The position numbers and the translations under genes were made by a program. The notes under the pieces are model-generated. The model saw nothing but the letters and a program-made list of their open reading frames with translations, was not told the origin of the DNA and searched no databases. Shown piece after piece: positions 1 to 10,922 of a stretch of 64,000 bases of DNA. Within the stretch, counting starts at the first letter, position 1. The number at the start of each line of letters is the position of its first letter. This stretch comes from Echeneis naucrates (taxonomy: Eukaryota; Chordata; Actinopteri; Carangiformes; Echeneidae), in the NCBI RefSeq assembly GCF_900963305.1, contig NW_021780168.1, forward strand, positions 436,501-500,500, in the 5' to 3' direction.

Positions 1-120
1 CAAGGTGACGCATTGGTGAAATACATGCTGATGCCCAATGAAATGTCTCTCCAACAAAATGCAGAGCTGGCGGTGGAAACACTTGAAACATGAGGAAGCA
101 GCTGGGGAAGAATAAACTAT
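1..120 (+). other. Possible 3' end of an unrecognised coding sequence
   Basis: A frame open from the first base runs 30 codons and stops at 91-93 (ending VETLET). A canonical AATAAA lies at 111-116, 18 bases past the stop. This could be the last exon of an upstream gene or the tail of a transposase cut by the window edge. I do not recognise the peptide. The stop-then-AATAAA arrangement is the only support, so it may be chance. Confidence 0.25.
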
Positions 121-578
121 TTTTAAAGGTGGATGATTGTGAGTCAGAGGTGTATTTTAGTACGTTCAAAAGTTTAACTTCTATATTTGTGTTCAAAAGT
201 TGAACATTAATTTTTATGTTTATATTTTCTTCTGTTTTGTATTGAGAATTTTCTAACAAAAAAGGCAAAAAAAAAAATGTAAACAATGACGTTTTGCATG
301 TTTTTTGACAGTAATTCCATGGTTTGGTTGATACTTCAGGTGTTACACATTCACAGTTAAATACCTAAATAAAGTACCTTTCAGTACGGGTACCACACAC
401 CGGGTCGCAGTACTGGTATCAGTTCAGCTATGAAAGTAGCCAACCCTGATGTTCAACTGATTCATATTGATTATACAATGACCTGCTAATTACTTTAAAT
501 AATGACTGTGTGTATATACACATATCACTGCAGTGTTCATGTCACATTATATGTTTTCTTTCTCTGTTTACTCTTCAG

Positions 579-752
579 ACTGAGTGGCTGTAACCTCTCG
601 GAGAGAAGCTGTGAAGCTCTGTCCTCACACCTCAGCTCCCAGTCCTCTAGTCTGAGAGATCTGGACCTGAGTAACAACAACCTGCAGGATTCAGGAGTGA
701 AGCTACTGTTTCCTGGACTAAAGAGTCCAGACTGTGAGATGAACAGACTCAG
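579..752 (+). CDS. NLRC3-like receptor, LRR exon
   Basis: Leucine-rich-repeat exon of a fish NLRC3-like (NLR-C type) receptor. It is exactly 174 bp, bounded by a pyrimidine-rich acceptor ending CAG at 576-578 and a GT donor at 753. It encodes a ribonuclease-inhibitor-type LRR pair with [33 protein letters not shown] and a trailing [11 protein letters not shown]. In this family each 174-bp exon is one 58-residue LRR module, and the array follows NACHT and helical domains, which would lie left of the window. Next exon is at 848. The final repeat residues (MNRL for the usual LKTL) are slightly divergent. Family call is firm; the individual gene is not named. Confidence 0.88.
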
Positions 753-847
753 GTTAGTTTCAACAATTTTATATTAATAACCAGTATGTTACCTTGCTTA
801 AATACTGAGTTTGTAAATAGTTTTTTTTTTCTGAAATTCCTATTCAG

Positions 848-1021
848 ACTGAGACTCTGTAACCTCTCAGAGAGAAGCTGTGAAGCTCTGTCCTCAGTCC
901 TCAGCTCCCAGTCCTCTTGTCTGAGAGATCTGGACCTGAGTAACAACAACCTGCAGGATTCAGGAGTGAAGCTTCTGTCTGCTGGACTAAAGAGTCCACA
1001 CTGTGAGCTGAAAACTCTCAG
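848..1021 (+). CDS. NLRC3-like receptor, LRR exon
   Basis: Second 174-bp LRR exon, same phase as the one at 579, after a 95-bp intron. Acceptor is TTCAG at 843-847 and donor GT at 1022. It encodes [37 protein letters not shown] and [11 protein letters not shown], nearly identical to the preceding exon in its central part, which points to recent exon duplication. The frame is open throughout and compatible with direct splicing from exon 579-752. The next LRR exon is at 6520, across an intron enlarged by a LINE. Confidence 0.9.
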
Positions 1022-2415
1022 GTCAGATTGCATGTTTGTGTCAAGGCTTTTTATATTTTTTTAGATTTAGATTTTCATCAGTATAAAAAGCTTCATGTTC
1101 CATAATGAAGCACTGATTTGATTCACCACCTGGAGAACACGAAATGAAACAAATCAAATACATGTTGCTGAGCCAACAGGTGCATGCTGTGTCATGCTGG
1201 CGTCCTCCTGGTGAATCCGCCAGTGGTGACTTCTATGTTCACTGAGGATCATTTACTTTTAGGGAGGTGGACACAACCTTTCTGCTGCTTTTGACATCTG
1301 CAGGGCTTAAAGTATTCCAGCATCGTCCTGGATCTCCAGCAAGTGTCTTTGAAAAAAAATCAACATTAGAAAAAACTAACCTGTTGTTGGAGGATATTGT
1401 CACGTTCAAGCAGTCAATTGATAGAATGAGAGTAACGCAGCTTTCCCTTTTAGCAACTCATCACTAGCCAATCAGAAGTAGGGTGGGGGGGGTCTGGAAC
1501 AACTTGGTTGAGATCCAGCAGCAGGTGATGCTGCATTCTGAACAACTTGGGGGAAAAGAATTAGCTCTTAGTTGTTAAACTGGGAAATTACTGCTTCCAA
1601 AATAAACGTAAATGGCTGCTGCACATATTTTAGCACCCAGAAAACTATGGCAGAATGGCAAACTTATTTTTTCTCCTCCAAGTTAACCTTGGACGCTCGG
1701 GAATCAGAAATTTTGGATTTGGAATATAGAATTCTCGGTTCTGAGTTTTCGTGAACGCAGCATCCAAGCTGGCATTTTTTTTTTTTTTTTTCATCGAAGT
1801 CACTGTTTGAGATGATGGAGAGTAAGTTTGTTAAGCTAGGGGAAGATGTCCTAACAACAGACAAAGGACTAAGTGGCGCTGGGTGTGAATAGAAGAGAAG
1901 GGCAGAGATGACAAGCCTTTTGGTTATTTATTTCCTATTTTGTATTTCGAGTAAGAATGAAATAGTTTATTATTGCAACCGCCTGGGAAAACAGTCAGGC
2001 TCAGGATGCTGTTGTTTATCTTTGTGTTTGTTTGTTCTGCTGATTCTCTAAAAAATGGTAACTTGTTTAATTCATGCAGCGCATGAGTGCTTGTTGTTCC
2101 TGCTGCAGTGTCTAAAGACCTGATTATATATTATTTATCACTTCTCTTCATTTAGAGTTATTTTCTGGTTATTTGTAGCTGCACTAATGAAAGTAGTTAT
2201 AACTTATACTCAGCTGTCTGCAGAGTGTCTGTTTATAGAAAAAGGAAAGTGTTGTTTTGGACATAAGGGTCCAGTGAAGTGGAGCAGATGACATGTTCTA
2301 CTAATGTAAAAAGTGGAAATGTTTAGAGAAACACAAGAAACTTATGCAACAAAAAATGGACCAGACTCAGTGATCACCTCCCTAGCAACAAACTTTCACA
2401 CTGCTCTATGTTCCC
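1022..2415. other. Intron sequence without recognised gene
   Basis: Intron of the NLRC3-like gene up to the LINE. It holds A/T-rich unique-looking DNA, a poly-T run near 1775-1795 and short open frames of 60-66 codons with no recognisable domain. I see no further LRR exon here. Confidence 0.6.
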
Positions 2416-2579
2416 TACAGATAATATCCAACTAGGCCAGTGAGCGGTGATAGCTATCATGTCTTTGGGGTCATCAGGTGGAAACCTCCTTTCACCGGTG
2501 TTTCGTCTAGTTAGGCCCACAACACCTCCAGAAGGCTAGACCGTGAACACTGGCGTCCCAGAGTCACCCCCTAATGCCA

Positions 2580-3480
2580 GCCATCACCACTCCTCACACA
2601 AAGACAACTATCTCAAACAGCACTACTATCACCTACTCTGACCTCTCACCAACTGCACCAGTGAAAGCGGGGTGGGGATACAGACCCTGGTTCAGGTAGG
2701 GGGCATGAAAGTATAGATGATGTAGGAGGTGGAGGCAATACAAGCTGCATTAGTAGATTCAGCAACTAAACTCACCTAAATGGTCCTATACTCAAACAAC
2801 ACTCCAACCCAGGCCAGCTCACCTATACTAACTGCATGGTGTCAAAGAGGCACAAACACAAAAGGAACTATCTCAAGCACCACTGTCAACTACTCTAACC
2901 TCTCACCAATTGCACCAGTGAAAGCGGGGTGGGGATACAGACCCTGGTTCGGGTAGGGGGGAGAAATTGTAGAGGTGGAGATAAAAGTAGGGATGGGATA
3001 CAGACCCTGGTTCGGGTAGGGGGCATGAAAGTATAGAGCGTGCAGGAAGTGGAGGCAATACAAGCTACACTAGCACACTAGCAGATTCAGCAACTAAACT
3101 CACCTGAACAGCCAAAGCCAACACTCCAACAAAGGCCAATTCTCCTAGGCTAACCGCATGGTGTCGAAAAGGCACAAACACAAAGAACTATTTCAAGCAA
3201 CACCACTGTCAACTACTCTAACCTCTCACCAATTGCACCAGTGAAAGCGGGCTGGGGATACAGACCCTGGTTTGGGTAGGGGGCAGAAATTGAAGAGGTG
3301 GAGATAAAAGTAGGGATGGGATACAGACCCTGGTTCGGGTATGGGCAGGAGAGTATAGAGGGTGCAGGAGGTGGAGGCAGTACAAGCTACACTAGCAGAT
3401 TCAGCGACTAACCTCATCTAAACAATCCTATATTCAAGTAAAATCAACACACCAACACAGGCCAACTCACCTGGACTAAC
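2580..3480. repeat. Three-copy tandem repeat in the LINE 3' UTR
   Basis: The phrase GCACCAGTGAAAGCGG followed by GGGGATACAGACCCTGG recurs at 2655, 2912 and 3235, giving units of about 257 and 323 bp. Copies 2 and 3 also carry an internal partial duplication (the GATACAGACCCTGG stretch occurs twice). Each unit ends with an anchor containing CTAACYGCATGGTG. The repeats lie between the LINE coding end and its presumed 3' terminus, so they are probably part of its 3' UTR. Confidence 0.75.
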
Positions 3481-3579
3481 CGCATGGTGGCAAAGAGGCT
3501 CAAACAGGCCACACCCCCACTTAAAAACACTTCCCCTTCCTGGATTTCTTCCTTTGCTTCTCCCTAGAGTCTGTCAATC

Positions 3580-3918
3580 TTAAGAGCTCCCCCTGCTGGG
3601 CCCCCAGCTACTATTACCTCTTCTAACCCAAATCCACTGACTAGATCTTACTGCCTCATCTGACATTTCCTTCACTATTTTCCTCACCCTCTGGCCGCTT
3701 CCTCCTAAATCCCTCAACATAGCAACAGCAGATTTTGCTACAAACCCTCTACATCCTACTTCCACTGGACAAATCCTAACCTTCCATCCTCGCTGCTCAG
3801 CATCCTTACCTAAATCTGCATACCTGAGCTTTTTCCTTTCATATGCTTCTTCAACTAAATCCTCCCAAGGCACAGTCAGCTCTATGAAATATACTTTCTT
3901 TCTACTCCTAGACCACAA
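3580..3918 (-). pseudogene. LINE C-terminal restriction-like endonuclease region
   Basis: A 112-codon block: VYFIELTVPWED, then KKLRYADL and RICPVEVGCRGFV, ending WIWVRRGNSSWG. The E...VPWE...K.RYADL...PVEVGCRGF arrangement matches what I know as the C-terminal nuclease domain of R2/R4/NeSL-type LINEs (PD-(D/E)XK fold). It is separated from the RT block by a stop at about 3955. The assignment rests on motif memory, not a search. Confidence 0.55.
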
Positions 3919-3954
3919 AACTATATCAGGCCTTAGCTTTGTGCAGGCTATTTC

Positions 3955-4743
3955 CTAGGGAACAACAAGCTTTCCTCCTAAATCTACCTGCATCTCCCAG
4001 TCACTAGCATCCTCTAAACTGCCTTGCTTCCTTATTATCTTATTAACTTTCCCTCCTTCCTGCACAAACTGTATTGCAACTCTCTTTGTCTTAGACCCTC
4101 CTAAAACTGCCTGCTGAAGTATGCCTTTCCCATACAGTGCCACAGTGCTTAAACATTCCGGAACCCCGAGCCACTTCCTAACGTAAAAGCTTACTAGTCT
4201 TTCCATTTTCTCTGCAACAGATATGGGAATCTCATATACTGACAGTGGCCACATCAATCTAGGAAACAATCCAAACTGCAAACACCACAACTTCAACTTT
4301 CCTGGAAGTCCTGATTTATCTATTCTATCCAGTCCCTCAGCAATATCCTTCCTAAACTGCACTACCTGTTCTCTGTCATTCAAATCTGCCTTGTACCACC
4401 TACCTAAACTCTTTACTGGTTTTTCCCTAATTATTGGAATTGCTTCTTCATCTATTACAAACTTTCGATCACTTAATCTTCCTCTACTTATTGAAATACT
4501 TCTAGACTTACTAGGCTTGATTCTCATACTAGCCCACTTTAAGTTTTTATTAAGTCTCTCAAGTATTCTTCTCATACATGGCACCGTTGTAGTTATCAAT
4601 GTCATGTCGTCCATATATGCCCTAATTGGTGTAAGGCGCATCCCATCCTGCCGCCTCTCTCCACCTACAACCCACCTAGAGGCTCTAATAATTACCTCCA
4701 TTGCCATTGTGAATGCTAATGGAGAAATCGTACACCCTGCCAT
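3955..4743 (-). pseudogene. LINE RT fragment, motifs B and C with thumb
   Basis: A 262-codon frame holding RT motif B (GCTISPLAFTMAMEVI), motif C with the catalytic pair as AYMDDMTLI, motif D/E (KSLGRWY) and a thumb-like stretch with LWCLQFGLFPRLMWPLSVYEI. The two aspartates of YMDD are retained. It ends in an in-frame stop at about 3955, just before the endonuclease-like block at 3918. Placement and order fit one degraded ORF of an RLE-type LINE. Confidence 0.72.
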
Positions 4744-4924
4744 AATACCTTTTTCTAACTTCTGCCAAACTGTTGTAAAGCCTACCGTACTTACATAGTC
4801 TGATATCTTGGAAATAGCTTCTTACTAAATTGACAACTACTCCAGGCACTCTAAAATAATCAAACGCCTCCCAAATAAGACTATGTGGCACTGACCCAAA
4901 TGCATTTGCTAGAATGAATATCAC
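4685..4924 (-). pseudogene. LINE RT fragment, palm motif A region
   Basis: The piece carries LANAFGSVPHSLIWEAF, matching RT motif A of the D-x-x-x-A-F type (the aspartate position is changed; the track reads FILANAF) followed by SVPH and the helix after it. It overlaps the next block (3955-4743) by 59 bases in a different frame. A single frame change between them explains the split. The likely loss of the catalytic aspartate is a second sign of decay. Confidence 0.6.
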
Positions 4925-5114
4925 AAGAATATCACATGCAAATCTCTTTTCTCACTCTTGGCTGCCTGAATCTGATGCCAAATCATGCTAGTGTGCTCTA
5001 AACACCCTGCGAAACCTGGTATTCCTGCCTTCTGTACTGAAGTATCTATTAAGCTATTCCTTTCTAAATAACTAGCTAGTCTCCGTGCAACTACACTAAA
5101 GAAAATCTTCCCCT

Positions 5115-6401
5115 CTACTTCAGGAGAGAGATCATACGAAACTGACTTAACTCTGAGGACTCCTTCTCCTTAGGAATAAGAACACCTCCTGCCCTACGCC
5201 ATGCTCTGGGAATAGACTGTTTCTTCCAAACTATTCTTAACTGCCTCCACAAAAACTTTAGGATATCAGGTGCGCTTTTATAGACCCGGTAGGGGACTGG
5301 GGCCGAAGAAGCCTTCGCACGCCTGGCTACCTCCTCTACCTCCTTCCACCTAGTTGGTCTAACATCCATTTCTTGATCTATCTCCCCTAATGGTGGCATG
5401 TCAGGTGGAAGTCCTACTACTCTATTCTGCTCAGAATCTGAATATGTATTTCTCAGGTACTCTTCTACTTCTATCTTTGTTGCTTTAAGCTGCCCTCCCT
5501 TTTCCTGGTTAAACAATCCTTTAACAAACTTGAACGGGTCCCTGTAAAATGCTGTTCTTACATATTCTTTCTTTTTTCTCTTTTTCCTAAGATTTTCAGC
5601 CCTTCTAAGCACAGCTAGCCTACTTCTCAACCCCTCTTGCAACACATTAATTCCCTCTCTCTCTTCCTCTGTAGTTCTTTTCCACTGCTTTCTTAATTTT
5701 CTTCTTTCTTTAACTAATTTCTCAATTTCTCTTTGCTGTCTAGACTTAGCTACCTGTACTCTTTCAACCCTCTTTCTATCTTGCATCCCAAATCTTTCGA
5801 CACCGTAACAGTAAATTATGTCTCCCATTTTTTCTAATCTATCACTTGCGTCTCCTCCTAGTCTACTCAGAATTATTGACAAGTCCCTGTTGACTGTCTC
5901 CCATCCCTTGCTACTATTTGCCCATGGCCATCTAATTCTAGCTTTCTGCTCCATATTTCTCTCTCTAACTGGCCTATTCACCTCAATGTCAGCTGCATCC
6001 CTTCTTATAATCTCCTCTTCCACCTCTGTGGCTGTGTTGTTGAAATCCTTCGAACTTTGGTTTTCTACCTGTCGCTGGATTTCATCCGACTGACTTCTTA
6101 AAAAGTTCTGATCGATGCGGCCACACTGCCCTTCCTTTCCCACACATCTCATTCTTCCTTGATGCACTCTAAGGCCTCTGACTGATGTTATTTTCTGCCA
6201 ACCACAAGGACAAACCTGGAGCATCTTTCCCTCTAATCTACCGTCTTTATTCCCTCCAGCCACACTCGCTATGCCCTTCAAACTATTCTGCCCACTTATA
6301 GTCCTAGAGAATAGGTCCGTGCCCTTATCACATATCCAACTCGTAGTCGTATCCATTCCAGTATCTGTTACCATGTAGTCTGCCTGTGAGTCATCTTCCA
6401 C
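5115..6401 (-). pseudogene. LINE ORF, N-terminal part: zinc finger and start of reverse transcriptase
   Basis: Open frame of 428 codons. C64 and C66 with H80 and C86 form a CCHC finger typical of R2/R4/NeSL-group LINEs, likely DNA or RNA binding. A basic, coiled-coil-prone stretch follows (about residues 200-285, rich in K, R and E). The last 23 residues hold the first RT block, with IPKEK followed by QFRMISLL. The reading then continues in another frame towards the palm domain, so a frameshift truncates the polyprotein here. The ATG at 6401 is the first in frame after the 5' flank, but the true start may lie further upstream or be lost by 5' truncation. Confidence 0.7.
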
Positions 6402-6519
6402 CCCTGCTCTCGCTGACCCTTGGGGTATTTGTATTATGTATTTGGTATTTTTTATTTAATTGTTCTTTCATCTGACATTGTTATCCTCCCAAAACATTTT
6501 TTATTGTGTGTGTGTTCAG

Positions 6520-6693
6520 TCTGTCAGGATGTCTGGTCTCAGAGGAAGGCTGTTCTTCTCTGGCCTCAGCTCTCAGCTCCAACCCATCCCATCTGAGAGA
6601 ACTGGACCTGAGCTACAATCATCCAGGAGACTCAGGAGTGAAGCTTCTGTCTGCTGGACTGGAGGATCCAGACTGGAGACTGGACACTCTCAG
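6520..6693 (+). CDS. NLRC3-like receptor, LRR exon
   Basis: Third 174-bp LRR exon, acceptor TTCAG ending at 6519, donor GT at 6694. It encodes LSGCLVSEEGCSSLASAL, LRELDLSYNHPGDSGVKLL and LEDPDWRLDTL. The LEDPDWRLDTL ending is typical of the last LRR exon before the linker of fish NLRC3-like genes. It is more divergent from the two upstream exons than they are from each other. The intron before it (1022-6519) was enlarged by the LINE. Confidence 0.9.
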
Positions 6694-6761
6694 GTCTGGA
6701 CAGCTCTGAGGAACTCTGCTATGGTGGATCAAATTGATCCTGACTCTGTTTCTTCCTCCAG

Positions 6762-6808
6762 GGTGGACCATGGTGGACCACAGAGCCTGAGACCTGGCCT
6801 GAGGAAGT
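6762..6808 (+). CDS. NLRC3-like receptor, short linker exon
   Basis: Short exon between the last LRR and the B30.2 exon. Acceptor TCCTCCAG ends at 6761 and donor GTGAGT starts at 6809, giving 47 bp. The peptide VDHGGPQSLRPGLRK is the usual linker of fish NLRC3-like proteins. Its odd length (47 bp) sets the phase for the PRY-SPRY exon at 7181. The upstream intron is only 68 bp. Confidence 0.8.
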
Positions 6809-7180
6809 GTGAGTGTGTTTTCACTTTGAGTCATGAAAACTCAGCTGCTCATGTTACACTAGATTTTTACATTTCTGACTGAAGTACAAAGATGAGTTTT
6901 ATTCAGGATCAACACTTAATGTGTTTATTGATGTGGATCGCCATCAGCCGTCATCTTTGACTCCACAGCAGAAAAAAAACAGAACATTGCTGACATCTTG
7001 ACTCTCATGTTCATAAACTGTTGATGTTCTAACTGGATTCTGGTTCTGGTTCTAACTTTTAATTTAAATGTAGTCAAACATTCACAGGTGATGTAAGTTT
7101 GAATGATTCACTTTCAGTAAAGTGGTTGATAAATGAACAGATGATAAACTGCAGCTGTTGTTTCTTGTTCTCTCCATCAG

Positions 7181-7707
7181 ATGTCTGTGAACTGGAACTG
7201 GACACAAACACAATCAACAGAAACCTCAAACTGTCTGACAACAGGAAGGTGACACGTTTGAGAGAGGATCAGTCATATACTGATCATCCAGACAGATTTG
7301 ATGACTTGTCTCAGCTGCTGTGTAGAAATGGTCTGACTGGTCGCTGTTACTGGGAGGTCGAGTGGAGTGGAGAGGTTGATATCTCAGTGAGCTACAGAGG
7401 AATCAGAAGGAAAGGAAACAGTGCTGACTGTTTATTTGGACACAATAATCAGTCCTGGAGTCTGTTCTGCTCTGATTATGGTGGTTACTCTGTCTGTCAC
7501 AACAACAGAAGAACATTCCTCTCCTTCCCCTCTGTCTCTAACAGAGTAGCAGTGTATATGGACTGTCCTGCTGGCTCTCTGTCCTTCTACAGAGTCTCCT
7601 CTGACTCACTGATCCACCTCCACACCTTCAACACCACATTCACTGAACCTCTCTATCCTGGGTTCAGGATCTGTTCTGGTTCAGTGTCTCTAAGGGAGTT
7701 GTATTGA
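7181..7707 (+). CDS. NLRC3-like receptor, terminal PRY-SPRY (B30.2) exon
   Basis: Last coding exon. Acceptor TCTCCATCAG ends at 7180; the frame is open to TGA at 7705-7707, about 175 residues. PRY part: ELDTNTINRNLKLSDNRKV. SPRY part: GRCYWEVEWSG, WSLFCSD, VAVYMDCPAGSLSFY, TEPLYPGF. All hallmark blocks are present, so this end of the gene looks functional. In NLR-C proteins the B30.2 domain is thought to bind ligands or partner proteins in the cytosol. The domain is also found in TRIM proteins, but the preceding LRR and linker exons exclude that here. Confidence 0.93.
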
Positions 7708-8290
7708 AGGAGACTTGAAACTTGAAAGTGAGACACTTCACTGTTGGCTTCACTTCTAAGCTCTGGAGTCTCCGTCAGTTCCATATTGGAGACAGATCTG
7801 GACTTTACTGTCTAAATCTCAGTGTCTTCCTGAAACTCCATTAGCCTGCACACTGATTACATTACGTCATGCTTTGCTTGGTTTTTGTAACCGAAGGTGA
7901 GATCTGAACCTCTCTCAGCATTAATCTTTCGAGTGACTTGTTGTATGTGTCCTTCATTTCCTTCTTCCTGTCTCCTGTTGGAATGTCAGTTTATTTCAGT
8001 TCCATTGATCTGTTCATTAGCATGATGTCCCCAGGACTTCAGGCTGCAGTCTGAATGAGACAAACATAGACCACAAGAACCGTTCAGTTCCTTCAAGAGA
8101 ATCATCAGGAACTCAAGAGTTCATCATCACAGCAATCAGCTGCTGTTCAAGCCTGTCTTGCCTTTAAAGGGAGCCTGAGATGGCACTTCCCACCCAGAAA
8201 GCTCCCAGGATTCATTCAGAGCCTTAATCCAACCCTTTTGGACCAGGCTGCTCCCACAGTGACTGTTTGCTCCGTCACTGAAACAGGAAA
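7708..8290 (+). other. Likely 3' UTR and flank of the NLRC3-like gene
   Basis: No coding signal after the B30.2 stop. The sequence is unique-looking, with no canonical AATAAA close to the stop. Beyond about 8290 it passes into a dispersed repeat shared with 34.6-34.9 kb. Confidence 0.5.
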
Positions 8291-8665
8291 AGTCATTTCC
8301 ACCTCCTGCTTTGGAGCGTTATAATAGCTCTGCAGCAAGCTGAGCTATCTGATCTGTACAGGCGAGCCATGAAGGCCAGCACGTAATGGTCTTGGAAATG
8401 GTTTGTAATGAAGAACACATTTAGTCCATCAGGAACAGACAACGATCCTCTTAAATTCATGAGGACCGTTCGCATATGATGAGAGGACTGTTAACTGCAG
8501 TGATTAGGGATTAGGGTTGTGTTGTTGCAGCTGATCTGAAGAAATCTATTGAAAATAGCAAATCATCATAATTTTTTTTACTGAATTTCTGAGCAGGACA
8601 ACCCCAAAGAAAAGCATTTATGTAGAAAGGAATAACTGTAGCTGTCTGAGTTAGAGCCTCAGATT
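8290..8665 (-). repeat. Dispersed repeat shared with the tRNA region
   Basis: This stretch reappears in reverse orientation at about 34590-34860 and in part at 36740-36900: TGAGGCTCTAACTCAGACAG, ATAAATGCTTCTCTTTGGG, CTAATCACTGCAGTTAACAG and CCATATGCTAA occur in both. It links the NLR end of the window to the tRNA-rich end. No coding capacity or recognised transposon ends. Confidence 0.7.
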
Positions 8666-8829
8666 TGAAAATGATCACTAATATAATAAGATCACAAATG
8701 GTACAAATGTTCATTTTGTTAACCATTGTTTTGGGAAATTTTATGAAATAAGTAATTTTTTTTTCTGGCACTAGACAAGGGGACAATTGGTAATCAGGGT
8801 AGACGCACGGGTGCCATATGAGGAAGGGC

Positions 8830-10430
8830 AAGTGCTCTGAAACGAGAGAGTTAGAACTTTCTAAATAATAAAACAGGAAATGCAGGTGTGCAGAGGAGGG
8901 TGGATGCAGTAGGTACTGGAGGGCCCTGCCCAGCCCTGGGGGAAAAGAAAATAGGGACATAGAGAGCAGAGACGAACTGGATCCTGACACACGGTCTCCA
9001 CATTTGGAGAGAAAAGTTTGGAGAAATGTGATCATTTGTTCTGACACAAGCACTGGGAGACCTGTACAATATTTTTATCCAGCTCACAAAGTTATCTCCG
9101 CACCCCAAACTTTTGTAATGTGGTGAGGAGATAATTCCAATTTACCCTGTCAAATGCTTTTTCTGCATCTATGGAGACTACTATGGCATCTTTGTTCTGA
9201 CTGTTATTTTTGGTTGACTGCTCAGAAAAGTTTCAAGGCTGGAATTGGAGGGGTTAATCTCAGATGAATAAAGTTTTTATGGAATTCCGTAAAGATTTGT
9301 TTTATTTCTTCTGGGTCACAGGTTATTTTCCCAATGAAGTTCTTTATCGATGTTGTTGCTCTTTCTTTGTTCTGTTTTAATGGTTTGCTAGAAATCTGAT
9401 GGATTTATTGCTATGTTCAAAGTTCTCCAAGTATAATCTCTGCAGTTGAAATTGTATTTTGATGTTGAGTAATTCATTTAGTTTCAGTTTTAATTCCTAG
9501 TTTTCTCAGGAAATGTTCCTCTTGTGTCTCCAAAGCTTTAATGTTTTTGTTTAGTTGTGTTTCGAGAGCTTTCTCCTGTTTTATTTTTCTTAAATGAAGA
9601 ATAAGATGATATTTTGCCTCACATGGCAGTTTTTGCTCCCTGCCATAGCACACACATCAGGCAGGTCATTTATTTTACAGAATATTGTCCATTCCTCCTT
9701 AAAAAATTTCATAAAGTTGTGGTCCTTAAGTAATGATGTATTAAATCTCCATTGCTTAGAAGGTGGTGTTTTTTTTTTCTTTTTGTTTTGTTTTTTTGAG
9801 TGTCAGAGTGTCTGGTGCATGGCTGCTGATGGCAATGGGGTGGATCTTTGTGTCAAAGATATCCTTCACAATGAATTACGAATTAAAAAGTGGTCTAAAC
9901 GGATATAAGAGTGGTGGACTGGTGAGCAGTATAGTAGTAGTATAGAGTAGGTGAGCAGCATGGGGTGACGTGAGCGCCATCCATTGCAAAGACCAAAATC
10001 ACTCATACTGCTTTATTATCTCAGATGACTGGTAGCTGCATTGACTAACTCCCCGACTGGTTCTGTCCACTTGTGGGTTGAATATCAGTTTGACTATAAG
10101 TGCTGGGTCTGAGTGGCCCGAAAGTGCTGTGAAGAAGCTTTGGAAGAAGGAGGTTCATCAACATTTGGCCATATACTGTATATTGGCAATAAATACCTCA
10201 GTGTTTTGTATATATTATAAACCGACCTTCTGGGTCTACAATGGTGCTCTTACAAGTAAACCTAATGTTTACTTACATACATTAGCTGTGCATGTGTGTG
10301 GAAACTGTGGTGAGCTTAATATATGATTTCCTGCTTTGGGTAGATGGGTTTCCTTTAGTGAGACAATGTCTGCTTGTAAATTGTGTAGGTGTGTTAAAAT
10401 TTTTTGCCTTTTTTTTTTTTTTAACTAATC
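8830..10430 (-). mobile_element. L1/Tx1-like LINE ORF2 fragment (endonuclease to RT)
   Basis: Minus-strand conceptual translation gives an APE endonuclease start (LQADIVSLKETHL near 10380), the endonuclease end (HPIAISSHAPDTLTL near 9830), a linker, and RT motif A (VVSIDAEKAFDRVNW near 9170) followed by DNFVSWIKILY at 9100-9060. The order and motifs are those of L1-clade ORF2. Several frameshifts and stops are present, and the RT beyond the early palm is missing, so this is a 3'-incomplete, dead copy. About 8760-8885 carries a stretch also found in the solo LTR at 12.4-12.6 kb, marking a junction. Confidence 0.75.
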
Positions 10431-10453
10431 TACTGAGAGTAACTTGCTATAGG

Positions 10454-10922
10454 TGTCGTGGATTGAGTTTGTTTGCGCAGTTCAATTCCTGTTTTATCTT
10501 GATAGTTTTGTCTCCCCTTGTATTGTCTCTCTTTACTTCCTCCCTTTGTTCCCACCTATAGTGACTACCTGAATGTGTTTCACATGTGTCTTTTTGTCTC
10601 CCAGCCCTCATGTGTATTTAAGCTGTACTTCCCTTCCTTCTGTTGCACGTTCGTCTTGTCTTCCTATTGAGCAGCGTTCCAATACTAGTTCCACTAGGTT
10701 CCTCGTGTATGACCTCCATTTCTAGTTTACCAGTTCCTGAGTATTGCGTGCAGATTCTGTACCTGCCTTGAGCTGTAGTTCACTGTGTCCTGAAATTGAA
10801 CTACATTGAAGACCTTGAGACTGCCCATCCCTGTGTACTGCCTCCACCTTATTGTGTCCACCTGTCTGTGAGTTCTTGACAGAATGAACTGGCCAAGAAT
10901 TGCACTGTGAGCCATATCGACA
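10454..10922 (+). mobile_element. LTR-like segment, possible solo LTR
   Basis: Promoter-like sequence beginning TGTCG and ending CGACA, with a TATA-like GTATTTAAG at about 10614 and composition like the solo LTR at 46.65-47.07 kb. I find no matching target-site duplication, so the ends are uncertain. Treat as a fossil; no coding parts. Confidence 0.35.

Larger units (their letters stand above)
2416..6440 (-). mobile_element. Decayed LINE of the R2/R4/NeSL (restriction-like endonuclease) group in an NLR intron
   Basis: Minus-strand non-LTR retrotransposon. In transcription order it has an N-terminal CCHC-type finger (CPCGW...HQGRMRC), a reverse transcriptase split over several frames (motif with AYMDD at about 4620-4600), a C-terminal endonuclease-like region, and a long 3' UTR reaching to about 2416 on the plus strand. 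The order finger-RT-C-terminal nuclease is that of site-associated LINEs such as R2, R4/Rex6 and NeSL, not of APE-type LINEs. At least three frame changes separate the coding blocks, so it is dead. Both ends are estimates; I could not find a clear target-site duplication. Exact clade is uncertain. Confidence 0.75.

Noticed and set aside
4223-4798. 191-codon plus-strand frame
   Set aside because: It is the antisense shadow of the LINE reverse transcriptase on the minus strand; no domain of its own.
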